Source of the DNA: an uncultured Planctomycetia bacterium
GTDB taxonomy: Bacteria > Planctomycetota > UBA1135 > GCA-002686595
DNA length: 15,478 bases
Direction: 5' to 3'
Assembly: GCA_938003765.1 (NCBI GenBank)
Contig: CALKYE010000308.1
Span: forward strand, 1-15,478
The position numbers were made by a program, and so were the translations under genes. The notes below the pieces were generated by a model. It had not been told where the DNA came from. It worked only from the letters and a program-made list of their open reading frames with translations, and did not search any database. This document shows, in pieces, positions 7,615-15,224 of this stretch (positions are counted from its first letter, which is position 1; every line of letters starts with the position of its first letter).

Positions 7615-7645
7615 TCCGCGCTCGTCGAACTCGACACACGCGCGC

Positions 7646-7666
7646 GCGAGCGCTAGAAACGCTCGC
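7646..7666 (+). promoter_or_regulatory. Stem-loop immediately before the ppx start codon
   Basis: GCGAGCG (7646-7652) pairs perfectly with CGCTCGC (7660-7666), with a 7-base loop CTAGAAA. The stem ends two bases before the ATG at 7669 and covers the place where a ribosome site should be; no Shine-Dalgarno is visible outside it. It may lower or regulate ppx translation, or act as a weak attenuator after the HEAT gene. Confidence 0.35.
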
Positions 7667-7668
7667 CG

Positions 7669-9168
7669 ATGCCTGGCGCAACACCGAACGAGACCTTTGC
7701 TGCGGTCGACCTGGGCTCGAACAGCTTCCACATGGTGGTGGCCTCGCTCGACAACGAGCAGTTGCGCATCATCGACCGACTGCGCGAGCGCGTGGCCATC
7801 GCCGAGGGCCTCGACGAGAACGACCGGCTCAAGCCCAAGGTGCAAGAGCGCGCGCTGGCCTGCCTCGAGCGCTTCGGCCAGCGCCTGGCGCACATGCCGC
7901 CGTCCTCCGTGCGCGTCGTCGGCACCAACACGCTGCGCCGCATGCGCGAAGCGCGCAGCTTCATCTCGCGCGCGCAGGCCGCCATCGGACGGCCGATCGA
8001 GATCATCTCCGGACGCGAGGAAGCGCGTCTGATCTACCTGGGCGTGACGCACGCCCACGCCGACGACTCGCGCCGCAAGCTGGTCATCGACATCGGCGGC
8101 GGATCGACCGAGTGCATCCTCGGCGAGGGCCACGAGCCGCTCGAGACGGACAGCCTGCAGATGGGCTGCGTGGGCTACTCGCTGCGCTTCTTCCCCGGCG
8201 GCGAGATCACGCAGGAGCGCATGCAGAAGGCGCAGATCGCGGCCGGGCTCGAGTTGCAGGGCCTCGCGCGGCGCTACAAGCGGCTCGGCTGGGAGAGCTG
8301 CATCGGCTCGTCGGGCACGATCGTGGCCTGCGAGGAGATGGTGCGCGGCGCCGGCTGGTCCAGCGCGGGCCTGACCGAGAAGTCCGTGCGCAAGCTGCGC
8401 AACGCGCTCGTCGACGCCGGACACTTCGAGCGCGTCAGCCTGCCCGCGCTGCAGTCGGACCGCGCGCCGGTGCTGGCGGGCGGAGTCGCGATCCTGAGCG
8501 CCGTGTTCAAGATCCTCGACGTCGACGTCATGCGCGCTTCGCCGGGCGCGCTGCGCGAAGGCGTGCTGTTCGACCTGCTCGGCCGACTGCGGCACGAGGA
8601 CGTGCGCGAGCAGACCATCCGCTCGTTCGCGCGGCGCTACAACGTCGACCTGGAGCAGGCCGGACGCGTGGAGCGCACGGTGTTGAACCTCCTCGAGCAG
8701 GTGCGCGAGGCGTGGGAGCTGTCGAGCAGCGCGCACCAGCGCCTCGCGTCGTGGGCCGCGCGCCTGCACGAGATCGGCCTGGGCATCGCCTACTCGGGTT
8801 ACCACCGCCACGGCGCGTACATCGTCGACAACTCCGACATGCCGGGCTTCTCGCGACAGGATCAGGAGCTGCTCGCGCTCCTGATCGGCTCGCACCGCCG
8901 CAAGCCCGAGCGCGCGGACTTCGACGCGCTGCCGAGCGAGGCGCAACTCGTCGCGATCCGCCTGTGCGCGCTCCTGCGCATCGCGGTGCGGCTGCACCGC
9001 AGTCGAGCGCCGCGCGGCGCGCCCGCATTGCGGCTCTACGCTCGGCGCGAGCAACTGCGCCTGGAATTCGACGGTGACTGGCTCTCCCTGCACCCGCTGT
9101 CGCGCGCCGACCTCGAGGAAGAGGTCTCGCAGGCGCGCGCGCTGGGGCTCGAGTTGAGCGTGTCGTGA
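7669..9168 (+). CDS. ppx: Ppx/GppA family exopolyphosphatase
   Basis: The 499-aa protein belongs to the ASKHA-fold Ppx/GppA family, which hydrolyses the terminal phosphate of inorganic polyphosphate, or converts pppGpp to ppGpp in GppA members. Motifs visible: AAVDLGSNSFHMVV (11-24, phosphate loop), VVGTNTLRRMREA (83-95), SGREEARLIYLGV (114-126) with the expected catalytic Glu (E117 or E118), DIGGGSTE (141-148), CIGSSGTI (211-218), and ASPGALREGVLFDLL (290-304). The C-terminal part after about residue 310 has the HD-like helical domain, with LHEIG (366-370) and HRHGAYIV (379-386). The length fits the two-module Ppx type. It converges with ppk1 with 19 bases between stop codons. No ribosome site is visible, and a stem-loop precedes the start. 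Polyphosphatase versus pppGpp phosphatase cannot be decided from sequence, but linkage to ppk1 favours polyphosphate. Confidence 0.95.
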   Translation: MPGATPNETFAAVDLGSNSFHMVVASLDNEQLRIIDRLRERVAIAEGLDENDRLKPKVQERALACLERFGQRLAHMPPSSVRVVGTNTLRRMREARSFISRAQAAIGRPIEIISGREEARLIYLGVTHAHADDSRRKLVIDIGGGSTECILGEGHEPLETDSLQMGCVGYSLRFFPGGEITQERMQKAQIAAGLELQGLARRYKRLGWESCIGSSGTIVACEEMVRGAGWSSAGLTEKSVRKLRNALVDAGHFERVSLPALQSDRAPVLAGGVAILSAVFKILDVDVMRASPGALREGVLFDLLGRLRHEDVREQTIRSFARRYNVDLEQAGRVERTVLNLLEQVREAWELSSSAHQRLASWAARLHEIGLGIAYSGYHRHGAYIVDNSDMPGFSRQDQELLALLIGSHRRKPERADFDALPSEAQLVAIRLCALLRIAVRLHRSRAPRGAPALRLYARREQLRLEFDGDWLSLHPLSRADLEEEVSQARALGLELSVS

Positions 9169-9173
9169 CGCGC

Positions 9174-9189
9174 GACGGCGCGGGCCGTC
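9174..9189. terminator. Short GC hairpin between convergent ppx and ppk1
   Basis: GACGGC (9174-9179), loop GCGG, GCCGTC (9184-9189) form a perfect 6-bp stem with a tetraloop. It fills most of the 19-base gap and overlaps the ppk1 stop codon. There is no T-tract, so it would be at best a weak or Rho-assisted terminator acting in both directions. Confidence 0.35.
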
Positions 9190-11554
9190 AGATGGCGCCG
9201 CGCTCGGGGCGGTCTCGCGCGTCGGAGTCGCCGCGCTCGAGGTCGTCGCTCATCTCGTTCTCCGCCGGGCGCAGCGGCTCGAGCACCAGGTGCGAGCGAC
9301 GACGCCGCTGGCGCGGACCGGGTCCCGGCGCATCGCCCTTGTCGCGCTTGCGCTTGGCGCGCCGCAGCTTGTCCTCGATCGCTTCGGTGACCGCCATGCG
9401 GCGCGCGGGCGTCGAAGGCGCGCCCTCGGCCAGCACTTCGGGAGTGCGCGGCACGTCGCACAAGCGCTCGAGCAGCACTTCCTGCGCGGCGCGGCGCGCA
9501 CCGGCGCCGGGCTTCACGCGCTTGTACTTGCCGTCGGCGCCGAGCAGCCAGGCCTGCGCGTTGTCGGCGAGGTAGGGATCGAGCGCTTCGGAGATCACGC
9601 GCTGCGCGAGGCGGCGCTCTTCGATCGGGAAGCACGTTTCGACCCGTCGGAACAGATTGCGCTGCATCCAGTCGGCGCTCGCCAGCCAGACCTGCTCGTC
9701 GCCGCCGTTGTGGAACAGGAACACGCGGCTGTGCTCGAGGAAGCGTCCCACGATCGAACGCACGCGGATGTTGTCCGACACGCCGGGCACGCCCGGGCGC
9801 AGACAGCAAACGCCGCGCACGACCAGATCGATCGACACGCCCGCCTGCGAGGCCTGGTAGAGCGCCTGGATGATCTGCGGCTCGGTGAGCGCGTTCATCT
9901 TGGCCACGATGCGCGCCTTCTTGCCCGCCCGCGCGAGGCGCGCCTCGTTGTCGATCGAGTCGACGATCAACTTGTGCAGCGAGAACGGCGACTGCACGAC
10001 ACGGCGCAGGCGCATCACTCGCCCCAGCCCCGTGAGCTGCATGAACAGGCGGTGGACGTCCTCTCCGATCTCGCGCGAGCACGTCAAGAGCCCCAGGTCG
10101 GTGTACCCGCGCGTCGTGCGCACGTGGTAGTTGCCGGTCCCCAGGTGCACGTAGCGGCGCAGGCGGCGCTGCTCGCGCCGCACGATGAGGAGCATCTTCG
10201 TGTGCGCCTTGTAGCCGACGATGCCGTACACGACGTTCGCGCCGGCCTTCTGCAGGCGCGTCGCGAGGTTGATGTTGGCCGCTTCGTCGAAGCGCGCGCG
10301 CAGCTCGATCACCGCGGTGACCTCCTTGCCGTTGCGCGCGGCGTCGATCAGCGCGTCGACCAGCGGCGAGTCCGCGCCGGCGCGGTAGAGCGTCTGCTTG
10401 ATCGCCAGCACGGTGGGATCGGCCGCCGCCTGGCGCAGCAGCTCCACCACCGGTCCGAACGAATCGAAGGGATGGTGCAGCAGCACGTCGCCCTTGCGCA
10501 GCACCTCGAACATGTCCTGCCCGCCCTGCTCGAGACGACGCGAGACGCGTTGCTGCAGCGCGGGGAACTTGAGCTCGGGGCTCGAGGCGAGCTCGTACAT
10601 CGCGATCATGCGGTGCAGGTTCACCGGGCCGTGCACGCGGTACAGATCGCCGGGCTCGAGGTTGAACGTCGAGAGCAGGAAATTCGACATCTCCTCGGGG
10701 CAGGTGTCGGCGACTTCCAAGCGCACGGCGTCGCCGAAGTTGCGGTCGGCCAGCTCGCCCTTGAGCGCGCGCATCAAGTCGCCCGACTCTTCCTCGTCGA
10801 CCCACAGGTCGCTGTTGCGCGTCACGCGGAACTGATAGCAGCCCGTCACGCTCATCCCGGGGAAGGCCTCGCCGATGTGCGCGTGGATGATCGAGCTGAG
10901 CAGCACGAAGTCCTGGCCGCCGCCCGAGAGCTTGCGCGGCAAGGTGGTGAGGCGCGGCAGCGAGCGCGGCACCTGCAGCACGGCCACCGGACTGGTGCGC
11001 TGATACGCGTCCTCTCCTTCGACGCTGACGACGAAGTTGAGGCTCTTGTTGAGGATGCGCGGGAACGGATGCGCGGGATCGAGCCCCACCGGCGTGAGCA
11101 CCGGCAGCACCTCGCTCATGAAGTAGCGCTTGATCCAGCGCTGTTGGCGCGTGGTCCACTCGGCGCGCTTGAGCAGACGCAGCCCCTGGGCTTCGAGCGC
11201 CGGGAGCAGCACGTCGTTCATCACGCGGTACTGCTCATCGACGAGCGCGTGGGCCGTCGCGCCGATGCGCGTCAAGGTCTCGGCCGTCGACATGCCGTCG
11301 GGCTCCGCGCGCGGAACGCCGAGGGTGTGCTGCTGCTTCAAGCCGCTGACGCGGATCTCGAAGAACTCGTCGAGGTTGGTGCTGCAGATCGTGAGGAAGC
11401 GCAGCCGCTCGAGCAGCGGCATCGACGGATCCTTGGCTTGCTCGAGCACGCGCGCGTTGAACTCGAGCTGCGACAGCTCGCGATTGATGAACAGCGCCGG
11501 ATCGCGCAAGTCCCTGGTGTTGGCTTCGGGCATGGTCCTGGCAGCTTCCTTCAT
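9188..11554 (-). CDS. ppk1: Polyphosphate kinase 1
   Basis: The 788-aa protein reversibly transfers the ATP gamma-phosphate to polyphosphate. Conserved blocks: FINRELSQLEFNARVLEQA (22-40), STNLDEFFEIRVSGL (58-72), LPVLTPVGLDPAHPFPRILN (150-169), HHPFDSFGPVV (360-370), IKQTLYRAG (385-393), ELRARFDEAANI (417-428), YKAHTKML (448-455) with the phosphorylated histidine at H451, LGTGNYH (471-477), YTDLGLLT (484-491), LEHSRVFLFHNGG (606-618) with the second conserved His (H608), and ASADWMQRN (625-633). The core ends near 685 and is followed by about 100 extra residues with a very basic stretch (KRKRDK, RQRRRR) and an acidic/Arg end, absent from E. coli Ppk1. The ATG at 11554 is listed; an in-frame ATG at 11533 has AAGGAA 12 bases before it and is equally plausible. 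It starts 28 bases after uvrB stops and faces ppx. Confidence 0.97.
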   Translation of the reverse strand: MKEAARTMPEANTRDLRDPALFINRELSQLEFNARVLEQAKDPSMPLLERLRFLTICSTNLDEFFEIRVSGLKQQHTLGVPRAEPDGMSTAETLTRIGATAHALVDEQYRVMNDVLLPALEAQGLRLLKRAEWTTRQQRWIKRYFMSEVLPVLTPVGLDPAHPFPRILNKSLNFVVSVEGEDAYQRTSPVAVLQVPRSLPRLTTLPRKLSGGGQDFVLLSSIIHAHIGEAFPGMSVTGCYQFRVTRNSDLWVDEEESGDLMRALKGELADRNFGDAVRLEVADTCPEEMSNFLLSTFNLEPGDLYRVHGPVNLHRMIAMYELASSPELKFPALQQRVSRRLEQGGQDMFEVLRKGDVLLHHPFDSFGPVVELLRQAAADPTVLAIKQTLYRAGADSPLVDALIDAARNGKEVTAVIELRARFDEAANINLATRLQKAGANVVYGIVGYKAHTKMLLIVRREQRRLRRYVHLGTGNYHVRTTRGYTDLGLLTCSREIGEDVHRLFMQLTGLGRVMRLRRVVQSPFSLHKLIVDSIDNEARLARAGKKARIVAKMNALTEPQIIQALYQASQAGVSIDLVVRGVCCLRPGVPGVSDNIRVRSIVGRFLEHSRVFLFHNGGDEQVWLASADWMQRNLFRRVETCFPIEERRLAQRVISEALDPYLADNAQAWLLGADGKYKRVKPGAGARRAAQEVLLERLCDVPRTPEVLAEGAPSTPARRMAVTEAIEDKLRRAKRKRDKGDAPGPGPRQRRRRSHLVLEPLRPAENEMSDDLERGDSDARDRPERGAI

Positions 11555-11582
11555 CGTCGGTTCGGCGCTCGGCGCACGAGCT

Positions 11583-13685
11583 TCAGCGCGCCAGCTCGAG
11601 TCGCTCGAGCTGCTTGAGTCGGTCGCGCAGCTTGGCGGCGTCCTCGAAACGCAGCTCCTCGGAGGCGTGGAGCATTTCGTCGCGCAACTTGGCCAGCTCG
11701 CCGCGCAGGCGCTCGGCGTCCCAGGCGCGCGCGGGATCCTCCTCCGCCGCCGTGGCGCCGAAGGCCGGGCCGGCGACGTCGACGTAGTCCATCTCGTACA
11801 GCGATTCGAGCGAGTCGCGGATGGGCTTGATCACCGTGCGCGGCGTGATGCCGTGCTGCTGGTTGTAGGCCGCCTGGAGCACGCGGCGGCGCTCGACCTC
11901 GGCGCGCGTCGAGCGGATCGAGTCCGTCTCGCGATCGGCGTACAGGATCACGCGGCCCTCGGCGTTGCGCGCGGCGCGCCCGCAGGTCTGGATCAGCGAA
12001 GTCGTCGAACGCAGGAAGCCCTCCTTGTCGGCGTCGAGCACCGCCACGAGCGCCACTTCGGGCAGATCGAGTCCTTCGCGCAGCAGGTTGATGCCCACCA
12101 GCACGTCGAACGCGCCCAGGCGCAGGTCGCGCAGGATCGCCGAGCGCTCGAGCGCGTCGATCTCCGAGTGCAGGTAGCGCACCTTGACGCCCAGCTCCTG
12201 GTAGTACGTCGTCAACTCCTCGGCGGAGCGCTTGGTCAAGGTCGTGACCAGCACGCGCCAGCCGGCGCGCACCGTGGCGCGGATCTCGGCCAGCAGGTCG
12301 TCGACCTGCGTCGCGGCGGGCCGCATGTCGATCTGCGGATCGAGCAAGCCGGTCGGCCGCACGATCTGCTCGGCCACGCGCCCCTGCGAGTGCTGCATCT
12401 CGTACGGGCCCGGCGTGGCGGAGATGTACACGCTCTGGCGCACGAGTCGCTCCCACTCCTCGAAGCGCAGCGGCCGGTTGTCGAGCGCGCTGGGCAGGCG
12501 GAAGCCGTGCTCGACCAGCACTTCCTTGCGCGAGCGATCGCCGCGGTACATCGCGCCGATCTGCGGCACGGTGACGTGGCTCTCGTCGATGAACACCAGC
12601 CAGTCCTCGGGGAAGTAGTTGAGCAGCGTGAAGGGCGGCTCGCCCGCGCGCCGACCGTCCATGTAGCGCGAGTAGTTCTCGATGCCGTTGCACACGCCGG
12701 TGGCGCGCAGCATCTCGAGATCGTGGCGCGTGCGCTGCTCGAGTCGTTGCGCTTCGAGCAGCTTGCCGCCGCGCTTGAGCTCGGCCAGACGCTCTTCGAG
12801 TTCGACCTCGATGCCTTCGCAGGCCTTGAGCAGCCGGTCCTGCGGCGCGACGTAGTGATTGGCGGGATAGATCGTGGTCGAGCGCAGGTCGCGCAACACC
12901 TCGCCGCGCAGCGGATCGACCTCGACCAGCGCCTCGATGTCGTCGCCGAACAACTCCACGCGCAGGACCTTGTCGTCCTCGTACGCGGGGAAGATCTCGA
13001 TCACGTCTCCGCGCGCGCGGAACGTGCCGCGCCGGAAGTCGTAGTTGTTGCGCGCGTACTGCATCTGCGTCAGACGGCGCAGCAGCTCCTCGCGCTCGAC
13101 CGAGTCCCCCACGGCCAGCGGCAACGCCATCAACTGGTACGAGTCCGGGTTGCCCAGACCGTAGATGCAGCTCACCGAAGCGACGATCAACACGTCGCGC
13201 CGCTCGAGCAGCGAGCGCGTGGCGCTGTTGCGCATGCGCTCGATGTTCTCGTTGCGGCTGGCGTCCTTCTCGATGAACGTGTCGGTCGAGGGGACGTAGG
13301 CCTCGGGCTGGTAGTAGTCGTAGTAGCTGACGAAGTACTCGACGGCGTTGTGCGGGAAGAGCTCCTTGAACTCCGCGTAGAGCTGCGCCGCCAGCGTCTT
13401 GTTGGGGCTCAGCACGAGCGCCGGCCGCCCCAGACGCTCGATCGCCGCGGCGGTCGTGAACGTTTTGCCGGAGCCCGTGATCCCCAGCAGCGTCTGGTAG
13501 CGCTCGCCCGCGCGCGCGCGCTCCACGATGCCTTCGATGGCGCGCGGCTGGTCGCCGGTGGGCTGGAACGGACACACCAGCTCGAATTCGCCCTCGGCCT
13601 TGGTGCGAGGGGCGCTCGGGGCCTTCGGCGCCGCGGCGGCGCGCGGCGCGGAGGGCTTGCGCTGCGGCGTGCGACGTCGGGCCAT
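11583..13685 (-). CDS. uvrB: UvrABC system protein B (excision nuclease subunit)
   Basis: The 700-aa protein is the damage-verifying helicase-like subunit of nucleotide excision repair; it is loaded by UvrA and recruits UvrC. Visible motifs: FQPTGDQPRAI (40-50), Walker A GITGSGKT (68-75), LSPNKTLAAQLYAEFKE (92-108), the DNA-clamping beta hairpin YYDYYQPEAYVPSTDTFIEK (121-140), SVSCIYGLGNP (170-180), Walker B region VFIDESHVT (364-372), ISATPGPYE (421-429), LLREGLDLPEV (534-544), QTCGRAARN (566-574), and a C-terminal UVR motif (about 660-698) that contacts UvrC. An extra Ala/Pro/Arg/Lys-rich stretch of about 25-30 residues precedes the conserved N-terminus, making it a little longer than usual (about 670). 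The start at 13685 avoids overlap with the divergent gene; the frame continues upstream but only as antisense. There is no clear ribosome site. ppk1 follows 28 bases downstream, suggesting an operon. Confidence 0.97.
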   Translation of the reverse strand: MARRRTPQRKPSAPRAAAAPKAPSAPRTKAEGEFELVCPFQPTGDQPRAIEGIVERARAGERYQTLLGITGSGKTFTTAAAIERLGRPALVLSPNKTLAAQLYAEFKELFPHNAVEYFVSYYDYYQPEAYVPSTDTFIEKDASRNENIERMRNSATRSLLERRDVLIVASVSCIYGLGNPDSYQLMALPLAVGDSVEREELLRRLTQMQYARNNYDFRRGTFRARGDVIEIFPAYEDDKVLRVELFGDDIEALVEVDPLRGEVLRDLRSTTIYPANHYVAPQDRLLKACEGIEVELEERLAELKRGGKLLEAQRLEQRTRHDLEMLRATGVCNGIENYSRYMDGRRAGEPPFTLLNYFPEDWLVFIDESHVTVPQIGAMYRGDRSRKEVLVEHGFRLPSALDNRPLRFEEWERLVRQSVYISATPGPYEMQHSQGRVAEQIVRPTGLLDPQIDMRPAATQVDDLLAEIRATVRAGWRVLVTTLTKRSAEELTTYYQELGVKVRYLHSEIDALERSAILRDLRLGAFDVLVGINLLREGLDLPEVALVAVLDADKEGFLRSTTSLIQTCGRAARNAEGRVILYADRETDSIRSTRAEVERRRVLQAAYNQQHGITPRTVIKPIRDSLESLYEMDYVDVAGPAFGATAAEEDPARAWDAERLRGELAKLRDEMLHASEELRFEDAAKLRDRLKQLERLELAR

Positions 13686-13830
13686 GCGGGACGGGAGGAT
13701 AGCAGCCCACGCCGCGACGTTCCGCGCCGCGCCGCGGGGCGTTATCCTCTCTCGGCTTGCGTTGCCTCGCAGCGGCGGCGCGGTACTCCGAAGCGTTCCG
13801 ACGCTCCCCAACCCCCTGCCTTGTGCGCCC
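13686..13830. promoter_or_regulatory. Divergent intergenic region of uvrB and a zinc-ribbon gene, with mirrored TATCCTC elements
   Basis: This 145-base gap holds GAGGATA at 13695-13701 and its reverse complement TATCCTC at 13743-13749, so each strand carries TATCCT reading toward its own gene. On the minus strand the hexamer ends 10 bases before the uvrB ATG, which would mean a leaderless or near-leaderless transcript. On the plus strand it is 82 bases before the ATG at 13831. They may be the -10 boxes of divergent promoters or an inverted-repeat operator. No LexA-like site was recognised. Confidence 0.35.
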
Positions 13831-15075
13831 ATGCTGATCGAATGCACCTTCTGCCACGCCACGGCTCAGTTCCCCGACAGCAAGGAAGGCTCGAAGGTCA
13901 AGTGCGGCGAGTGCGGCAAGGTCTACGTCGCGCGTGAAAAGGGCTCCAAGCCGAGCAAGGTCAGCGCCACGCCGTTCGTGATCGGCGGCGCAGTGGTGGT
14001 CGGCATCCTTGTCGTGTTCTTCATCGTCAACAGCTCGAAGAAGCCCGCGGCCGAGCCCACGGTGAAGGCCGCCCCGCCTCCGGCCGAAGCGCCGATCGAC
14101 CGCACCGGCTGGAACTCCGAGCTCGTGAAGGTCGTGCGCGATCTCTACGAAGCCGCCGCGCAGGGCAACGACTACAAGATCAGCAACCTGCTCGATGTCC
14201 CGCGCATCGTCGAGCGCCTGCGCGAGACGCCCGAGCGCGCCGACCTCCCGGCCTGGTCCGAGATGACCACGGGCGATCGCGACGCGATCGCGCAGGAGAT
14301 GGTGAAGCTCTTCACCAAGGGCGAAGGCGAGTTCGCCATCGCGCGCTGGATGCCCTTCGAGGGCGTCGTCGAGCTCGAAGGCGACGAGGAGTCCGTCGTG
14401 CGCATCAAGGTGCGCGGCCGCGAGGAAGCGAACATGGCCGAGACCATCTCGCTCGACTGGCGCCTCGCGAAGGCCAAGGACGGCAAGTGGAAGCCGTTCG
14501 CCTGGGAACGCTACCTGTCCGCCGCGGAGAAGCGCGGCACGTCCGGACTGAAGGCCAAGGGCGTCGAGCGGGTCAAGCTCGAAGACGGCGGCTTCATCTA
14601 CCAGGCCGAGGCGCGGCCGCTGCCGCACCTCGACGACACGCCGCCGGAGCTGCGCACGCGCATCGACAGCGCAGTGGCGCGCTTCCTCGACTTCAACGCG
14701 CGGCCGCGCGAGCGCACGACGGCGCGCGAGGAGCTGATCACCATCGGCAAGCCCGCCTTGCCGATCCTTCTCACGCAGATGTACGAGATCAAGATCGTGG
14801 ACGACGAGACGCTGGCCAAGGTGGCCAACGTGCACTCGGTGCTCCGCGACATCACCGGCTACCAGAACGCGGCCTTCAGCGTCACGAGCTTCTCGCCGGA
14901 CAGCGACAAGCTGCGCGAGATGGCCGTGAAGGCCTGGTTCGCGTGGTACCTGCGCAAGGGCGAGAAGTTCGAGGAGCGCACGGAAGCGACCGACGCGCTC
15001 GACGCGCTGATCAAGCCCACCGAGAAGGAGCAGCGCCAGATCGACCGCGACAAGGCGCGCGCCGGCGGCGGTTGA
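13831..15075 (+). CDS. Zinc-ribbon (MJ0042-type) single-pass membrane protein with a large extracytoplasmic domain
   Basis: The 414-aa protein starts with a zinc ribbon using C5, C8, C25 and C28 (CxxC-16-CxxC), of the MJ0042 finger type found at the N-termini of many planctomycete and myxobacterial membrane proteins. A Lys-rich stretch (37-43) precedes a transmembrane helix at about 48-66, so by the positive-inside rule the ribbon is cytoplasmic and the rest is outside. Pro/Ala linker 72-88 leads to an acidic and basic alpha/beta region (about 95-280) that I do not recognise. Residues about 300-381 look like a HEAT-like helical end, with KPALPILLTQMYE, then LRDITGYQ and KAWFAWYLRKGEKF (367-380), resembling the end of the exported HEAT protein at 6835. 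The ATG at 13831 places the ribbon at the N-terminus; the leader is C-rich with no ribosome site. Function is unknown. Confidence 0.8.
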   Translation: MLIECTFCHATAQFPDSKEGSKVKCGECGKVYVAREKGSKPSKVSATPFVIGGAVVVGILVVFFIVNSSKKPAAEPTVKAAPPPAEAPIDRTGWNSELVKVVRDLYEAAAQGNDYKISNLLDVPRIVERLRETPERADLPAWSEMTTGDRDAIAQEMVKLFTKGEGEFAIARWMPFEGVVELEGDEESVVRIKVRGREEANMAETISLDWRLAKAKDGKWKPFAWERYLSAAEKRGTSGLKAKGVERVKLEDGGFIYQAEARPLPHLDDTPPELRTRIDSAVARFLDFNARPRERTTAREELITIGKPALPILLTQMYEIKIVDDETLAKVANVHSVLRDITGYQNAAFSVTSFSPDSDKLREMAVKAWFAWYLRKGEKFEERTEATDALDALIKPTEKEQRQIDRDKARAGGG

Positions 15076-15224
15076 TTCCGTCGCGCATGGAACACGGCGG
15101 CTGAACGCACCCCGCGTCGCGCGCCGAGCCTCGCTCAACACTGACCAACGTCTCCACCGTCCTCTCCAGCCCACCCCTCGCGCACCCTCCGCCCCCACCG
15201 GTCGGCGCGCCCCCGCCCACAGCC
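15076..15224. promoter_or_regulatory. Pyrimidine-rich gap between the two zinc-ribbon genes
   Basis: This 149-base gap between two genes on the same strand is strikingly C-rich on the plus strand from about 15141 to 15220, with few purines. I see no -10-like hexamer, no T-tract hairpin and no ribosome site before the ATG at 15225. The gap is long enough for a promoter or untranslated leader, but nothing specific can be supported. Confidence 0.2.

Noticed and set aside
6721..9093. The aminopeptidase frame stays open for about 2.4 kb upstream on the minus strand, giving an apparent 1222-residue protein.
   Set aside because: The upstream part is antisense to ppx and the HEAT gene, is Arg/Ala/Gln/His-rich low-complexity sequence with no family motif, and M18 proteins are complete from the ATG at 6720.
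9290..13937. Long plus-strand frames opposite ppk1 (9290-11617) and uvrB (11130-13937).
   Set aside because: The translations are His/Arg/Val/Leu-rich antisense shadows of two unmistakable conserved genes.
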